DNA from: Bacteroidota bacterium
GTDB lineage: Bacteria > Bacteroidota > Ignavibacteria > UBA10030
DNA length: 64,000 bases
NCBI GenBank assembly: GCA_026416125.1
Contig: JAOAFT010000002.1
Location: forward strand, 124,001-188,000
Reading direction: 5' to 3'
A program made the translations under genes and the position numbers. Positions 51,766 to 62,058 of this stretch are shown here, piece by piece; positions within the stretch are counted from its first letter, which is position 1; each line of letters starts with the position of its first letter. The notes beneath the pieces were generated by a model, which saw only the letters and a list, made by a program, of their open reading frames with translations, was not told the DNA's origin and did not search any database.

Positions 51766-52947
51766 CTATTCCCGAGTGGTAAACTTATAGATTGTTGTTT
51801 GCTTGTAGATTTGACCAGGACGTAAGACAGTTGACGGGAAATGTGGGTGATTTGGAGAATCTGGGAAGCACTGAGGTTCCAAACAAAATCCTGTTCTATG
51901 CTCATACGCAACACCTTTGCCTTTTGCGGTTCCATTGAGGAAATTCCCTGCGTAGAATTGGATACCTGGTTGATCAGTCCATACTTCAAGTACTCGACCA
52001 CTTGTTGGTTCATACACCTCAACAACTTTACGAACTGTCCCATTGTAGTTCTTCAATACCCAGTTATGATCATATCCTCTTCCATATAAAAGCTGTTGAT
52101 GTTGTTCATTGATGCGTGAGCCAATGAGAACTGGTTTTCGAAAATCGAACGGTGTATTCTCAACACTCACGAGTTTACCTGTTGGAATTAATCTTTGGTC
52201 GATTTCTGTAATTGAATCAGCATCGATCTTCATGATGTGATCCGTAATAGGTTTCGTAAAGGATCCGCTTAAGTTGAAATATGAATGATGGGTCGGGTTG
52301 AGCACTGTTGGTTTGTCTGTGGTACCTTCGTACACAATCCGCAATGCGTTGTCATTTGTTAGTGTAAATGTTACTTTTATTGTTACAGTACCTGGGTATC
52401 CCTCATCCCCGTCAGGGCTCACATACGTCATTGCAACTGATGGACCAGCAGTATCATCAACAATGGTTGCGTTCCATACTACTTTGGAAAATCCTTTGTG
52501 ACCACCGTGCAAATGGTTTTCGCCGTCGTTAATCGTGAGTTGGTACTTCTTTCCATCAAGAACGAATGAACCTTTGTTAATGCGATTTCCATATCGACCA
52601 ACTGTAACACCAAAGAAAGATTTATCCTCTAAGTAGCCTTGCAATGAATCGTATCCAAAAACAACATCACTCAGTACACCATTACGGTCTGGGACCTTCA
52701 GCAATGTTACCGTTGCACCATAAGTTATGAGTCTAGCTTCCGCACCTTTAGAATTCTTCAGAATATACTCATAGACTTCTGTACCATCATGTAATTTCCC
52801 ATACAATCGTTTTTCAACCATAGAGCTGATTCCTTTCGAACAAGTATTGAAGACAATTCCACTACAACATATGAAAATACTTACCATAATACTACCACCA
52901 TACCTCCACATCGCTGTACTCCTTACGTTGTTTAGTGTAACGTACAC
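51766..52947 (-). CDS. Aldose 1-epimerase
   Basis: SFFGVTVGRYGNRINKGSFVLDGKKYQLTINDGENHLHGGHKGFSKVVW...NPTHHSYFNLSG...YDHNWVL. True start may be Met at 52911 or later; hydrophobic N-terminus suggests export. Confidence 0.94.
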   Translation of the reverse strand: MYVTLNNVRSTAMWRYGGSIMVSIFICCSGIVFNTCSKGISSMVEKRLYGKLHDGTEVYEYILKNSKGAEARLITYGATVTLLKVPDRNGVLSDVVFGYDSLQGYLEDKSFFGVTVGRYGNRINKGSFVLDGKKYQLTINDGENHLHGGHKGFSKVVWNATIVDDTAGPSVAMTYVSPDGDEGYPGTVTIKVTFTLTNDNALRIVYEGTTDKPTVLNPTHHSYFNLSGSFTKPITDHIMKIDADSITEIDQRLIPTGKLVSVENTPFDFRKPVLIGSRINEQHQQLLYGRGYDHNWVLKNYNGTVRKVVEVYEPTSGRVLEVWTDQPGIQFYAGNFLNGTAKGKGVAYEHRTGFCLEPQCFPDSPNHPHFPSTVLRPGQIYKQTTIYKFTTRE

Positions 52948-53087
52948 ACTTAAAAGTTTCCCTGTATAATAACGAGCACTTCAAAAAAAAACAAGCACGA
53001 ATATTCTCAGACCTGCACCACAAGAATACTTTGCACAAATAGAATGTTTTTAAGATATTGTATACAAATGGAAGGAGAATAGGAACT

Positions 53088-53954
53088 GTGACACCAAAAC
53101 CTGAACTCACAGCAACATTACTTTTTTCTTGCCCAGACCAGAAAGGACTTGTCTCACGAATCTCTCACTTCCTCTTTGAACGGAATGGGAATATTCTCGA
53201 TCTCGATGAGCATGTTGTTCAAGAAGAAAAGCGATTTTTTTTACGAATTTGTTGGGACATGAAAGACTTTACCTTAAGTCCACAAGCAACCATTGAAGCT
53301 TTTACCCCGCTCGCAAAAGAATTTTCAGCAACCTGGCAAATACGGTTTAGCAATCAGCGACGACGAACAGCTATTTTCGTTTCGAAGCACGGCCACTGTC
53401 TCCAAGAACTTTTGTGGCGACACTCACTCGGTGAATTCGACACAGAAATTGTGCTAATCATTTCGAACCATCCCGATTTACACCCTCTTGCAGAACGGTA
53501 CAGCATTCCCTACTACGTCTTTCCGATAACTCCCGATACAAAAGTAGAACAAGAAAAGAAGGAGCTTGCTCTTCTTCAACAACACAATATAGATACAATT
53601 ATTTTAGCACGGTACATGCAAGTACTTTCCCCTCAATTCGTTGAAAAGTATCCAAACCAAATCATCAACATTCATCACTCATTCCTTCCTGCTTTTGTGG
53701 GGAGTAATCCGTATAAACAGGCATACGAGCGTGGCGTAAAAATCGTTGGGGCAACAAGCCATTACGTTACAAATGAACTTGACGAAGGACCAATCATTGA
53801 GCAGGATATTGTTCGTATTTCTCATCGCGATAGCCTCGATGATCTCATTCGGAAAGGACGCGACCTTGAACGACTCGTTTTAGCACGAGCGGTTCGTTTG
53901 CACCTTGAAGATCGAGTACTCGTTTACGGGAACAAAACTGTTGTCTTCGAGTAG
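53088..53954 (+). CDS. purU: Formyltetrahydrofolate deformylase
   Basis: TATLLFSCPDQKGLVSRISHFLFERNGNILDLDEHV...ILARYMQVLSPQFVEKYPNQIINIHHSFLPAFVGSNPYKQAYERGVKIVGATSHYVT. GTG start chosen after GGAGAA ribosome-binding site. Confidence 0.96.
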   Translation: MTPKPELTATLLFSCPDQKGLVSRISHFLFERNGNILDLDEHVVQEEKRFFLRICWDMKDFTLSPQATIEAFTPLAKEFSATWQIRFSNQRRRTAIFVSKHGHCLQELLWRHSLGEFDTEIVLIISNHPDLHPLAERYSIPYYVFPITPDTKVEQEKKELALLQQHNIDTIILARYMQVLSPQFVEKYPNQIINIHHSFLPAFVGSNPYKQAYERGVKIVGATSHYVTNELDEGPIIEQDIVRISHRDSLDDLIRKGRDLERLVLARAVRLHLEDRVLVYGNKTVVFE

Positions 53955-53958
53955 TTAT

Positions 53959-54798
53959 ATGGCTCGAGTTCTTTACCCGGAATCGCTTGAGATACCTGAA
54001 CTTCAACCATATCGAGTACGGAAGAATAACTACGAACTCTTACGCGATGGTATATTTATCGCAGAAGGAAAGCGAGTTGTTGTACGCTTGCTTCATTCTT
54101 CACTTCATACTCGATCAGTGCTTACAACGCAGGTAGTGTGGGAATGGCTTGAGCAAAACATCCCTCAAGGTGCTCACACCGACCTTCCTGTTTACATTGC
54201 ACAGCGTGAATTCCTTGCTCAGCTGGTTGGGTACGATGTTCAACAACCTATTCTTGCAATCGGAGAAGTACCACACGATACTCAGCCAGAAACGATCTTG
54301 GCACAGAAAAGTTCAAAGTGTCTCTTCCTTGCTACTGATCACCTTATGAATCCGGATAATCTTGGTGTTATCGTGCGAAACTGTGTTGCTTTTAGCGTCG
54401 ACATTCTCATAGCAGGCCCATCTTCAGCAAGTCCATATTATCGGAGAGCTGTTCGTAATTCTATGGGAAGCATTTTTCATCTACCAGTATGCCATACCAC
54501 TTCACTCACAAGAATCTTAGAGACCTTGAGAGATCGCTGGAGCTTTCAAATTGTTGCTGCTGATCCTAGTGGCCAAGAAGATCTCCACACATTTCGGTTT
54601 AGTGAAAACGTCTGCATCGTTGTAGGAAATGAAGCAAGCGGTATTAGCGATTGTGTGTTGAATGTATGCACTAATATTGTACGAATCCCACTCAGTCCAA
54701 CTATTGATTCCTTCAACGTTTCAAATGCAACTGCTATCTTCTTGTGGGAACTGTGGAAACAACGAACGCTCGCTCCCTACACCTGTGTTTCTCTCTGA
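53959..54798 (+). CDS. SpoU/TrmH-family RNA methyltransferase
   Basis: LATDHLMNPDNLGVIVRNCVAFSVDILIAG...RRAVRNSMGSIFHLPV...VVGNEASGISDCVL...IPLSPTIDSFNVSNATAIFLWEL. Confidence 0.94.
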   Translation: MARVLYPESLEIPELQPYRVRKNNYELLRDGIFIAEGKRVVVRLLHSSLHTRSVLTTQVVWEWLEQNIPQGAHTDLPVYIAQREFLAQLVGYDVQQPILAIGEVPHDTQPETILAQKSSKCLFLATDHLMNPDNLGVIVRNCVAFSVDILIAGPSSASPYYRRAVRNSMGSIFHLPVCHTTSLTRILETLRDRWSFQIVAADPSGQEDLHTFRFSENVCIVVGNEASGISDCVLNVCTNIVRIPLSPTIDSFNVSNATAIFLWELWKQRTLAPYTCVSL

Positions 54799-55895
54799 AC
54801 TTCACGATAGACACTGCGTATACAATTGACAACCTCATTGATATCATACCGTTGCTCTATGAATGAACGAGCCCACAACGGATCATGGAGCTGTGGAGTT
54901 GTGAGAATTGAAAGCAATGATTGAACGCAGAGATCAGTTGCAAATGGTTCTCGAACATTGAGATCACCAAAGTTACTGTAATATGCAGCCTCTGCCGTTT
55001 CTCTCCGAATTAAGCCGATAACCGATGATTCACCCACAGCAACAACTGGTGTTCCACATGCTAATGCCTCCATTGCCACACGTCCAGCTCCAACAATAAC
55101 ATCGGCAGTATAATATACTGCCTCGATGTCAAACATGAATCCTCGGAGAATAACGTACGTTCCACCAAGCCGTTCGTTGATAGACGCAACTTCCCGCTCA
55201 ACCTTCTGCCTATCGTTCATCCCACCAACAATGTGGAACTCAACACTGGGATATTCCGCACACACGCGTGGTACCACATTCTTTAACAATGCAAGGAGCG
55301 CATCACCCTTAAACCCTGTAAAACGACCTACTATGGCAACCCGCTTCTTTCCATTGGTACATTCTCGTTGTGGACGGAACTTCCATCGTTGACAATCGAT
55401 GCCGTTTGGAACCATCACAAGTTGTTCTTTCTTATACTTCATATCATTCTGCAAGTGATCGTAAATGGCACCACATACTGCAATGAGTTTTTCACCGTAC
55501 ACAGAAAAATGACGACTGCTAAAATGGAGATGCTGACGCATATGAATACTGGAAACTAGTGGAATCCTTGTCACGCGTGTTGCAAAGAACCCCACCCAAG
55601 CAGCAGCACGGGAATGTGCATGAACAACATCGATTTCTCGCTCACGTATGAGCGTACTCAGGTACTGTATATTACGAATCCTCTGTGGATACGTTCGTTT
55701 ACCAATCGGATGCGTGAGAACAGCTGCTGCGGTCTTTGTATGGAACGTGTCCGAAACAATAGTAACAGTATCACCCCGGGCAATACACGCGTCTGCTAAC
55801 GTTGCCGTATACGTTTCTGCTCCATTTACCTCATACTGAGAGAGTATGTGGAGAATATTCATTGGATTGTTAAAGCTCCTCGAGTATGTTTCCAC
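54777..55895 (-). CDS. Glycosyltransferase family 4-like (GT-B)
   Basis: MNILHILSQYEVNGAETYTATLADACIARGDTVTIVS...VVHAHSRAAAWVGFFATRV...RVAIVGRFTGFKGDALL...VAMEALACGTPVVAVGE. Confidence 0.92.
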   Translation of the reverse strand: METYSRSFNNPMNILHILSQYEVNGAETYTATLADACIARGDTVTIVSDTFHTKTAAAVLTHPIGKRTYPQRIRNIQYLSTLIREREIDVVHAHSRAAAWVGFFATRVTRIPLVSSIHMRQHLHFSSRHFSVYGEKLIAVCGAIYDHLQNDMKYKKEQLVMVPNGIDCQRWKFRPQRECTNGKKRVAIVGRFTGFKGDALLALLKNVVPRVCAEYPSVEFHIVGGMNDRQKVEREVASINERLGGTYVILRGFMFDIEAVYYTADVIVGAGRVAMEALACGTPVVAVGESSVIGLIRRETAEAAYYSNFGDLNVREPFATDLCVQSLLSILTTPQLHDPLWARSFIEQRYDINEVVNCIRSVYREVQRETQV

Positions 55896-58108
55896 TCACG
55901 GCATCTCCGTTTCCATGCGAGTGCAATACCAATAAGTACACACAATGCAGATGCCCACATCATACTCATCCATGGTTTACAACTTACCTCAACAAGGAGA
56001 GCTCGTGTCCATTCTCCGTTAACAGGCCGTCGCAATATCCCAAGCTGAACACGTGGTACTTCGATTCCCATTGGAAAACTGAGAGCAAGAAGTACAATAC
56101 CATAACTACTATCATGTAGAAATGTTGGACGAGCTTCCTTTAGATCCCCTCCATCAAAAACTGAGTATACACAAAGAGTATCAACACTTGTCCGTGACCG
56201 TACTTCGATGAGAGCACCTAAGGGTAATGTGCCTCCCATGTTGGTAAGTGTATTTCCTTGAAGTTGAAAACCCACGAATCGAAACTTTGTATTGCCGAAA
56301 TGCCATGATTCATTCTTCTTCATTGTTAGGATTGTATCGTAGTGCCGCGAATGTCTTGGAGAGTAAAGTTTCAAAGGTTCAATGTATATATCCTCATTCC
56401 AACGAATCCAATAATCTGGTGTTTTATATATTATTCTACCATCATTACTCATCACCATCGATGGTTCAAGAATAGACTTTGATGATCCATCACGCACCTC
56501 AATCCCACAGAGTATAATATCGTTCGAAGTAGACCGAGGACCAAGAAATGTAAATTCTTTCCCATAGAGTTTCTGTGGTATATTTTCTTTCAATATAACA
56601 GTTTGTTTCTCGCTGTATTGTGATGAAGTAACAATCGCCAAAATAAAGAGAACAACGCCACTGTGTGAGAGAAGTCCTCCAAGTGCTATTGGATTTGATC
56701 GAGCAATCCTGATACTTTGAAGCACTCCAACACTCAGTGCAAAGGATGATGTAAAACCAAGCAAAAGTACAACACTACTCCTAACTCCAAGAAGCAGTAT
56801 TCCCCCAAGAGCACAGGATGCGATCCCACAGTGCACAGCAAGTTTTCGAAAAAACATCCTCCGTGAATTTGTATGCCATTGGAGTATAAGACTTATGCCA
56901 ATGGTAACTACTAGACACACTGCAAGTGGCAGCAGTGACGTATTGTAGTACTCCACCGTCACAACTCTTTGAGTAAAGAGAGGAAGAAATGTTCCAATGA
57001 TGACAAGCATTCCAATGCACCCTAGAATGAGGATTCCCAATACAACCATTGATTCACGAGAGAGAGGTGAACTTTCTACCATAGTACGTTGAAAATGTTT
57101 CCATCGACAAATAATAAGAAAAGCACCACCAACAAATATCACTACCATCCAAACGATAAGCATCCAGTATAAACTACGACTCGGATTGAGAAATGAGTGT
57201 ACCGAGGAATCGGCTAGTATGCCACTGCGTGTTAGGAACGTACTAACTACAACAAAAAAATATGAGAGCCATGAAAAAATGTACACCGAACGATGGAGAT
57301 AGTTTGTGTGCATGTGAACAATCACTGCATGAAGTGCCATGAGGAGGGAAAGCCACGGGAATAATGATGCATTCTCCACAGGATCCCAGCACCACCATCC
57401 TCCCCATCCAAGGACGCCATAAGCCCAATACCCACCAACAATTATTCCGATTCCTAAAAACAATAGTGCACCCAAAACCCATGGCAATATACTCCTAACG
57501 TTTCCAGTCCCTTGCAAACGCATAAGGAATGCACTCGTGTACGCAAAGGGAACCATACACAGTGCATACCCTAAAAACAACAATGGAGGGTGCAGCACCA
57601 TCCAAAAATTTTTAAGGAGAGGGTTAAGGCCTCGACCATCAAGTGGTACTACATTTGGTCTATGATCTTGGAATACTTCCCAGGTGTAGGTGAACGGAGA
57701 TTGAAGAGCAAGAGTAGTTGTAAGAAAGAAGATCGTAGCTGTGTACACAAGCAATACTTCTCGCTCTACATTGAGAGACGTTGCATGATTTAAAACAACG
57801 ATACCTATCCACGCAGTAAAAAACAGCCAGAGCAATAAGCTACCCTCTGGTCCTGCCCACAACGAAGCAATAAGCAGCGGTATTGAAAGTGAGCGAGAAC
57901 TATACTGGTACACATATGCATATTGAAATTGATGAGTGAGAATGTTCAAGAGTACTACAACGGTTACTGCAGTAACACCTGAGACAGAAAATAAGAACGC
58001 AATTCGTGCAAACGGAACAGTAGATGATCTCCGAAACGAGACACCGTAGAGTATAAGAGATGTACCCGATGCGATAACTGTTAACGTGAGAAGTATTGAA
58101 CCAAGCAT
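55859..58108 (-). CDS. ccmF: Cytochrome c-type biogenesis protein CcmF-like
   Basis: WAGPEGSLLLWLFFTAWIGIVVL; GLNPLLKNFWMVLHPPLLFLGY; GYWAYGVLGWGGWWCWDPVENASLFPWL; FLTRSGILADSSVHSF. Confidence 0.95.
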   Translation of the reverse strand: MLGSILLTLTVIASGTSLILYGVSFRRSSTVPFARIAFLFSVSGVTAVTVVVLLNILTHQFQYAYVYQYSSRSLSIPLLIASLWAGPEGSLLLWLFFTAWIGIVVLNHATSLNVEREVLLVYTATIFFLTTTLALQSPFTYTWEVFQDHRPNVVPLDGRGLNPLLKNFWMVLHPPLLFLGYALCMVPFAYTSAFLMRLQGTGNVRSILPWVLGALLFLGIGIIVGGYWAYGVLGWGGWWCWDPVENASLFPWLSLLMALHAVIVHMHTNYLHRSVYIFSWLSYFFVVVSTFLTRSGILADSSVHSFLNPSRSLYWMLIVWMVVIFVGGAFLIICRWKHFQRTMVESSPLSRESMVVLGILILGCIGMLVIIGTFLPLFTQRVVTVEYYNTSLLPLAVCLVVTIGISLILQWHTNSRRMFFRKLAVHCGIASCALGGILLLGVRSSVVLLLGFTSSFALSVGVLQSIRIARSNPIALGGLLSHSGVVLFILAIVTSSQYSEKQTVILKENIPQKLYGKEFTFLGPRSTSNDIILCGIEVRDGSSKSILEPSMVMSNDGRIIYKTPDYWIRWNEDIYIEPLKLYSPRHSRHYDTILTMKKNESWHFGNTKFRFVGFQLQGNTLTNMGGTLPLGALIEVRSRTSVDTLCVYSVFDGGDLKEARPTFLHDSSYGIVLLALSFPMGIEVPRVQLGILRRPVNGEWTRALLVEVSCKPWMSMMWASALCVLIGIALAWKRRCREWKHTRGALTIQ

Positions 58109-58172
58109 AGAGTTTTAAGAAACAGAGTTAGGAATTACCAGTGTGTTGTTCTCAAGAACACTTTGAAAAATT

Positions 58173-59480
58173 TTACCAGTCTGTTTTTTTTATAAAGAGA
58201 GATGAAAAGTACTGTTCTAACTCACTTCTGAACTTTGGATGAGCAATTGAAATGAGTGCCTCAGCTCGTTGATGAATATTCTTTCCATGGAGAGAGGCAA
58301 CACCATACTCTGTTACCACATAGTGAACATCGGCACGCGTTGTTACAACTCCGGCACCCTGACGGAGTTGAGGAACAATTTTTGAATATTTCCCATCTTT
58401 TGTTGTTGATGGAAGAGCAATAATAGGTTTTCCACCTTTCGAGTAAGCACTTCCTCGAATGAAGTCAACCTGTCCACCGAATCCACTGTAAATTTTGGTA
58501 CCTATAGAATCAGCGCAAACCTGGCCAGTAATATCAACTTCAATCGCTGAGTTAACAGCAACCATTCTCTCATTCTGTGCAATGATAAATGGATTATTAG
58601 TGTAATCACAGGGATGAATTTCAAACAATGGGTTGTTGTTCACATACTCGTAGAGCTGCCTGGAGCCAAGTATGAACGTCGCAACTGCTTTGTTTGGATG
58701 AATGGTTTTTCTGAGGTTAGTGATAATTCCCTTCTCAACAGCTTTCATTACACCATCAGACACCATTTCTGAGTGAATACCCAAATGTTGCTTGCCTTCG
58801 AGGCGAGCAAGAACCGCATCCGGAATCCCACCGATACCCATCTGTAATGTTGCTCCATCCTCAATCATCGGTGCAATGTAATCTGCAATTTTTTCTTCAA
58901 TGTCCGTTGATGTCTTAGGTCTATATTCCAAGAGTGGCTCAGAACACTCTACAATTTTATGAACACGAGAGACATGAACGAAGACATCGCCGAGTGTCCG
59001 AGGCATTTGCTCATTTACCTGGGCAACAACAATCTTTGCAGATTCAACAGCTGCTTTCGAAGCTGCGCATTCAACCCCTAGGCTCATGAACCCATGAGCA
59101 TCGGGAGGTGAAACGTGAATAATTGCAACATCTAACGGAATGTAGCCATGCCGAAAGAGATTTGGAACTTCAGAGAGATGAACAGGTACATAATCTGAAA
59201 CACCCTGTGCAATTGACTCTCGATCACCTGGTCCGACAAAGAGTGAATTGTGATGAAAATGACTTTCCATCCCAGGTTTTGAGAGTGGATCATCACCCAT
59301 AAGAAGGAGATGATTCACTTCCACATTCGAGAGTTCATTTGCACGTGCAGCCAGTGCCCTTGTGAGCAGAAGAGGTGTTGCAGCATTTCCACTGATGAAA
59401 ATTCTATCACCAGATTTAATGCATTGCACCGCTTCTTCGGCAGAAACAATCTTTGATCGATATTGATCAACCCACGTCAT
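58173..59480 (-). CDS. Acetyl-CoA hydrolase/transferase family (4-hydroxybutyrate CoA-transferase-like)
   Basis: MTWVDQYRSKIVSAEEAVQCIKSGDRIFISGNAATPLLLTRAL; ATLQMGIGGIPDAVLARLEGKQHLGIHSEMVSDGVMKAVEKGIITN; QVCADSIGTKIYSGFGGQVDFIRGS. Start moved from 59828, which overlaps ald. Confidence 0.94.
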   Translation of the reverse strand: MTWVDQYRSKIVSAEEAVQCIKSGDRIFISGNAATPLLLTRALAARANELSNVEVNHLLLMGDDPLSKPGMESHFHHNSLFVGPGDRESIAQGVSDYVPVHLSEVPNLFRHGYIPLDVAIIHVSPPDAHGFMSLGVECAASKAAVESAKIVVAQVNEQMPRTLGDVFVHVSRVHKIVECSEPLLEYRPKTSTDIEEKIADYIAPMIEDGATLQMGIGGIPDAVLARLEGKQHLGIHSEMVSDGVMKAVEKGIITNLRKTIHPNKAVATFILGSRQLYEYVNNNPLFEIHPCDYTNNPFIIAQNERMVAVNSAIEVDITGQVCADSIGTKIYSGFGGQVDFIRGSAYSKGGKPIIALPSTTKDGKYSKIVPQLRQGAGVVTTRADVHYVVTEYGVASLHGKNIHQRAEALISIAHPKFRSELEQYFSSLFIKKTDW

Positions 59481-59505
59481 ACGTTCCCTCTTTTCCCCAC
59501 AAGAA

Positions 59506-60630
59506 CTATACGATGCTTGCGATTTCAGTATACTCAATATTGAAAGCACGTGCTGCAGCTTTGTTTGTGCAGTATCCCTTGTACGTACATACACCGTTGG
59601 CAAGTCCTTTATCCTGCTTGAGCACCTTCTCAATACCCAGTTCTGTAGCTTCACTGAGGTATGGAAGAAGAACATTTGTCCACCCAACCGTTGATGTCCG
59701 CGGAACTGCGGCTGGCATGTTTGGTACACAGTAATGAACAACGTGATGAACAACAAACGTCGGATCAAGGAGCGTTGTTGGGCGACTCGTTTCCACACAT
59801 CCTCCATGGTCGATTGAGACATCAACAATCACAGATCCTGGTTGCATCTTTCTTACCATTTCTTCTGTTACAAGGTGTGGGGTTTTTTCTCCTTTCAGTA
59901 ATACTGCTCCAATAAGAACATCTGCTTTTTCTACAGCAAGTTCAATGTAGTAAGGATTTGCAATAGCTGTTGATATACGCCACTGGAGAAGATTCTCAAG
60001 TTCACGCAATTTGGTAATGTTTCTATCAATCACAGTGACGTTTGCGCCTAGCCCTAATGCAACACGAGCTGCTGTTCTCCCAACTGTTCCTGCACCAAGG
60101 ATGACAACATTTGCAGCGGGTACACCGGGGATACTTCCTAAAAGAATTCCGCGACCGCCTTGTTTTGTTTGCAGGTAGTGTGCTGCAACTTGGATTGAAA
60201 GTTGGCCTGCTATTTCACCCATCATCTGGACAATCGGGAGTTCACCTCGATCGTTCTCTATAAGCTCATGAGCTATAGCTGTTACTTTCTTTGAGAGTAA
60301 CGTCTCAATGACTGTACGTTTTGCAATAGGTAAGTGAAGTGCGGAAAAAAGTGTTTGATTATCGTGAAGAAGGTTCAATTCCTCGAGTGTAGGTGGTGAT
60401 ATTTTCAATATGACATCAGAACGATTGACAAGCTCTTCAGCGCTGTAAACAATTATGGCTCCTGCTTCCTGGTACTCGTGGTCGCTAAAAAAGCTTTGAG
60501 CTCCAGCATTACGTTCAACATACACGGTCGCACCTAGTTTTACAAGCGCTCGTACACCTCCTGGTGTTAACGAAACTCTCCGTTCGGAAGGGAACCGATC
60601 TTTTAAAACTCCGATGTTCATCCTAATCAT
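59506..60630 (-). CDS. ald: Alanine dehydrogenase
   Basis: MNIGVLKDRFPSERRVSLTPGGVRALVKLGATVYVERNAGAQSFFSDHEYQEAGA...PGVPAANVVILGAGTVGRTAARVALGLGANVTVIDRN...VDVSIDHGGCVETSRPTT. Confidence 0.96.
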   Translation of the reverse strand: MIRMNIGVLKDRFPSERRVSLTPGGVRALVKLGATVYVERNAGAQSFFSDHEYQEAGAIIVYSAEELVNRSDVILKISPPTLEELNLLHDNQTLFSALHLPIAKRTVIETLLSKKVTAIAHELIENDRGELPIVQMMGEIAGQLSIQVAAHYLQTKQGGRGILLGSIPGVPAANVVILGAGTVGRTAARVALGLGANVTVIDRNITKLRELENLLQWRISTAIANPYYIELAVEKADVLIGAVLLKGEKTPHLVTEEMVRKMQPGSVIVDVSIDHGGCVETSRPTTLLDPTFVVHHVVHYCVPNMPAAVPRTSTVGWTNVLLPYLSEATELGIEKVLKQDKGLANGVCTYKGYCTNKAAARAFNIEYTEIASIV

Positions 60631-60708
60631 CCTCCACTCTTCATGTTACGTACTATCCCTCCAACCAATAACATGATCGATAGATACAACCCTACCCAAC
60701 GTTTCTGT

Positions 60709-61269
60709 TTACTTCACAAGGCTCCATGCTCTTGCAATCTCTTTTCCACGAACTAATGCTCGTTCGTTGCTGTCGATGAGATGTTGCCGATGGGATGGTA
60801 AAACACTCCGAAGCGCAACCAGAATATGTTCTGATTTTACAATTGGAAGCTTCTCTAAAAAGGCACCAAGTAGAACCATATTCGCAACTTGTTTACTCAT
60901 GAGTTTTTCTGCCTCTACAATGCCAGGGATGCAGAGCACCTCAAGATCATTCCTCAGTGGTGGTCGTATAATCGTTGACTGTTCGTATACCAGAAGTCCT
61001 TGAGGACGAATTGCTCTTTCAAATTTATCGAGTGCTGGTTGACTCAATAAAATGGCAGCATCAAACGTTGATACTAGTGGAGAGCTAATGTGCTGATCGG
61101 AAATTATTACGATACAATTAGCTGTCCCACCACGCATCTCAGGACCATACGATGGCATCCAACTAACTTCTTTCCCTTCGCTGACTGCAGCGTACGCAAG
61201 AATTTGTCCAAGCAAGAGTACTCCTTGACCACCAAAGCCAGCGATAATCAATTCATACGTTGATTTCAT
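60709..61269 (-). CDS. 2-oxoacid:ferredoxin oxidoreductase gamma subunit
   Basis: ELIIAGFGGQGVLLLGQILAYAAVSEGKEVSWMPSYGPEMRGGTANCIVIISDQHISSPLV. Confidence 0.95.
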   Translation of the reverse strand: MKSTYELIIAGFGGQGVLLLGQILAYAAVSEGKEVSWMPSYGPEMRGGTANCIVIISDQHISSPLVSTFDAAILLSQPALDKFERAIRPQGLLVYEQSTIIRPPLRNDLEVLCIPGIVEAEKLMSKQVANMVLLGAFLEKLPIVKSEHILVALRSVLPSHRQHLIDSNERALVRGKEIARAWSLVK

Positions 61270-61281
61270 CCAACTTCCTTT

Positions 61282-62058
61282 TCATTCCTTCGGTACCTTC
61301 AAATCACCAAGAGGATAGTATGGAATCATGTGCTCCATGAGCCACTTATTTGCCTCCACTGGCGTCATTTTCCACCCTGATGGGCAATTCGATACAACTT
61401 CAACAAAGCAGGTACCTTTATTCCTTCGTTGGTACAGAAACGATTGTGTGAGTGCCTTCTTCAACTTTCGTACAACCTGTGCATTGTACACTGCTTGCCG
61501 TGTAACATAGTATGCTCCGGGCAGTTGAGCAACGAGTTCTGTGATTTTCAACGGAAACCCCATCGTACGAACATCACGTCCGAATGGTGTTGTAGACGTC
61601 TTCATACCCTCGAGTGTTGTTGGTGCCATTTGTCCGCCGGTCATCCCATAAATTCCATTGTTGATAAAAACCATCAAAATATTTTCACCCCTATTCACAG
61701 TATGAATTGTTTCACCAGTACCAATAGCAGCCAAGTCACCATCACCTTGGTATGAGAAAACATACTTACCTGGAAGTACTCGCTTTATTCCGGTCGCCAC
61801 AGCACTTGCTCGTCCGTGAGCTGCCTCTTGCATATCAATATTCATGTAGTCATACGCAAACACAGAACACCCTACTGGCGCTACACCAATTGTTTCGGAT
61901 TGAATACCAAGTTCTTCAACTACTTCCATGAGTATTTTATGTACAACACCGTGTCCACATCCAGGACAGTAGTGCATTGGTGTTTCTGTGAGTGTGGTTG
62001 GTCGTTGGTACACAACCTCCATGTGAATGTCACGCATTATGTACTCCCTTTTCAACAA
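61282..62058 (-). CDS. 2-oxoacid:ferredoxin oxidoreductase beta subunit (ThDP-binding)
   Basis: HYCPGCGHGVVHKILMEVVEELG...VGCSVFAYDYMNIDMQEAAHGRASAVATGIKRV...YQGDGDLAAIGTGETIH...NNGIYGMTGGQMAPTT. Confidence 0.96.
   Translation of the reverse strand: MLKREYIMRDIHMEVVYQRPTTLTETPMHYCPGCGHGVVHKILMEVVEELGIQSETIGVAPVGCSVFAYDYMNIDMQEAAHGRASAVATGIKRVLPGKYVFSYQGDGDLAAIGTGETIHTVNRGENILMVFINNGIYGMTGGQMAPTTLEGMKTSTTPFGRDVRTMGFPLKITELVAQLPGAYYVTRQAVYNAQVVRKLKKALTQSFLYQRRNKGTCFVEVVSNCPSGWKMTPVEANKWLMEHMIPYYPLGDLKVPKE

Noticed and set aside
59481-59828. N-terminal extension of the 551-aa CoA-transferase ORF
   Set aside because: Overlaps the 3' end of ald in another frame; the family N-terminus begins at MTWVDQY (59480).
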